From assembly GCA_019695185.1 (NCBI GenBank), contig JAIBAN010000001.1:62001-126000 (forward strand): a stretch of 64,000 nt of DNA, read 5' to 3'. Shown here piece by piece: positions 63,970-64,000 of this stretch. The stretch comes from Blastocatellia bacterium (GTDB lineage Bacteria; Acidobacteriota; Blastocatellia; Chloracidobacteriales; Chloracidobacteriaceae). The notes under the pieces are model-generated. The model did not search any database, had not been told where the DNA came from, and saw only the letters and a list, made by a program, of their open reading frames with translations. Position numbers and translations under genes: made by a program. The number at the start of each line of letters is the position of its first letter. Within the stretch, counting starts at the first letter, position 1.

Positions 63970-64000
63970 ATGTCGGTTTCACTACACGACCACCAAACCA
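63970..64000 (+). CDS. Possible start of a plus-strand gene, cut by window end
   Basis: ATG at 63970 (MSVSLHDHQT) directly follows a heptad second arm, the position where gene starts lie at several other elements. Only ten codons are visible, so this is a positional guess. Confidence 0.25.
   Translation, partial: MSVSLHDHQT

Overview
The window is a gene-dense bacterial chromosome segment with no phage, plasmid, IS, CRISPR, rRNA or tRNA gene that I could find. Two adjacent secreted proteins look like the 'VWFA-related Acidobacterial domain' family. Together with BshC, a DUF885 hydrolase, a tricorn-like S41 protease, a stand-alone MglA GTPase and LytS/LytTR signalling, this suggests Acidobacteriota, perhaps class Blastocatellia. 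The taxonomic call is inference; the gene families are read from the proteins.

Layout. 1-8.4 kb: the end of xseA, a lipoprotein, a coiled-coil protein, a probable selenoprotein read through an in-frame UGA, an rRNA pseudouridine synthase, tyrS, an S26-like peptidase, bshC (minus) and an MscS channel. 8.5-16.2 kb: DUF885 hydrolase, heparinase II/III-like protein, RodZ-like protein and a LytS/LytTR two-component pair. 16.4-20.2 kb (minus): a two-subunit Mo hydroxylase of isoquinoline-oxidoreductase type with its XdhC maturation factor. 20.4-22.7 kb: CPBP protease and GMC oxidoreductase. 22.7-33.4 kb: seven minus-strand genes (two VWFA proteins, radical SAM/SPASM, DUF167, sodium:solute symporter, two large secreted repeat proteins, one with a zinc-protease motif). 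34-44.8 kb: DUF4132 protein, orphan histidine kinase, unknown gene, desaturase, TylF-like methyltransferase, TauE/SafE permease and lysS. 44.8-55.9 kb (minus): sucD, glgA, rho, engB, lon, clpX, clpP, tig, the last four being the classical proteostasis cluster. 56-64 kb: macro domain, DUF4328, TrxR-like flavoprotein, AraC regulator, tricorn-like protease, MglA.

The most unusual feature is the spacer DNA. About 18 intergenic gaps hold a long inverted repeat whose arms are tandem arrays of 7-nt (sometimes 9-nt) units, separated by a mostly unique loop of about 30-90 nt; further gaps carry a single arm. The unit differs between sites (GGACTGA, AATTGAG, AGGGTTC, CTTGGGAGT, ATCGGGT, TTTTGAA, ATTTGCC), but the architecture and polarity are the same. 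The first arm often overlaps the upstream stop codon, and the second arm often ends within about 20 nt of the next start codon. These arrays also create false N-terminal extensions in several ORFs, so starts were corrected downstream of them.

The second major observation is the 176-residue peroxiredoxin-like gene at 2064-2594. Its first redox-active position is TGA, within a U-x-x-C motif, and a 7-bp stem with a GGA loop follows 23 nt later, as expected for a bacterial SECIS. A third is a 49-nt promoter-like module present twice, 2.2 kb apart, upstream of the desaturase and TauE genes.
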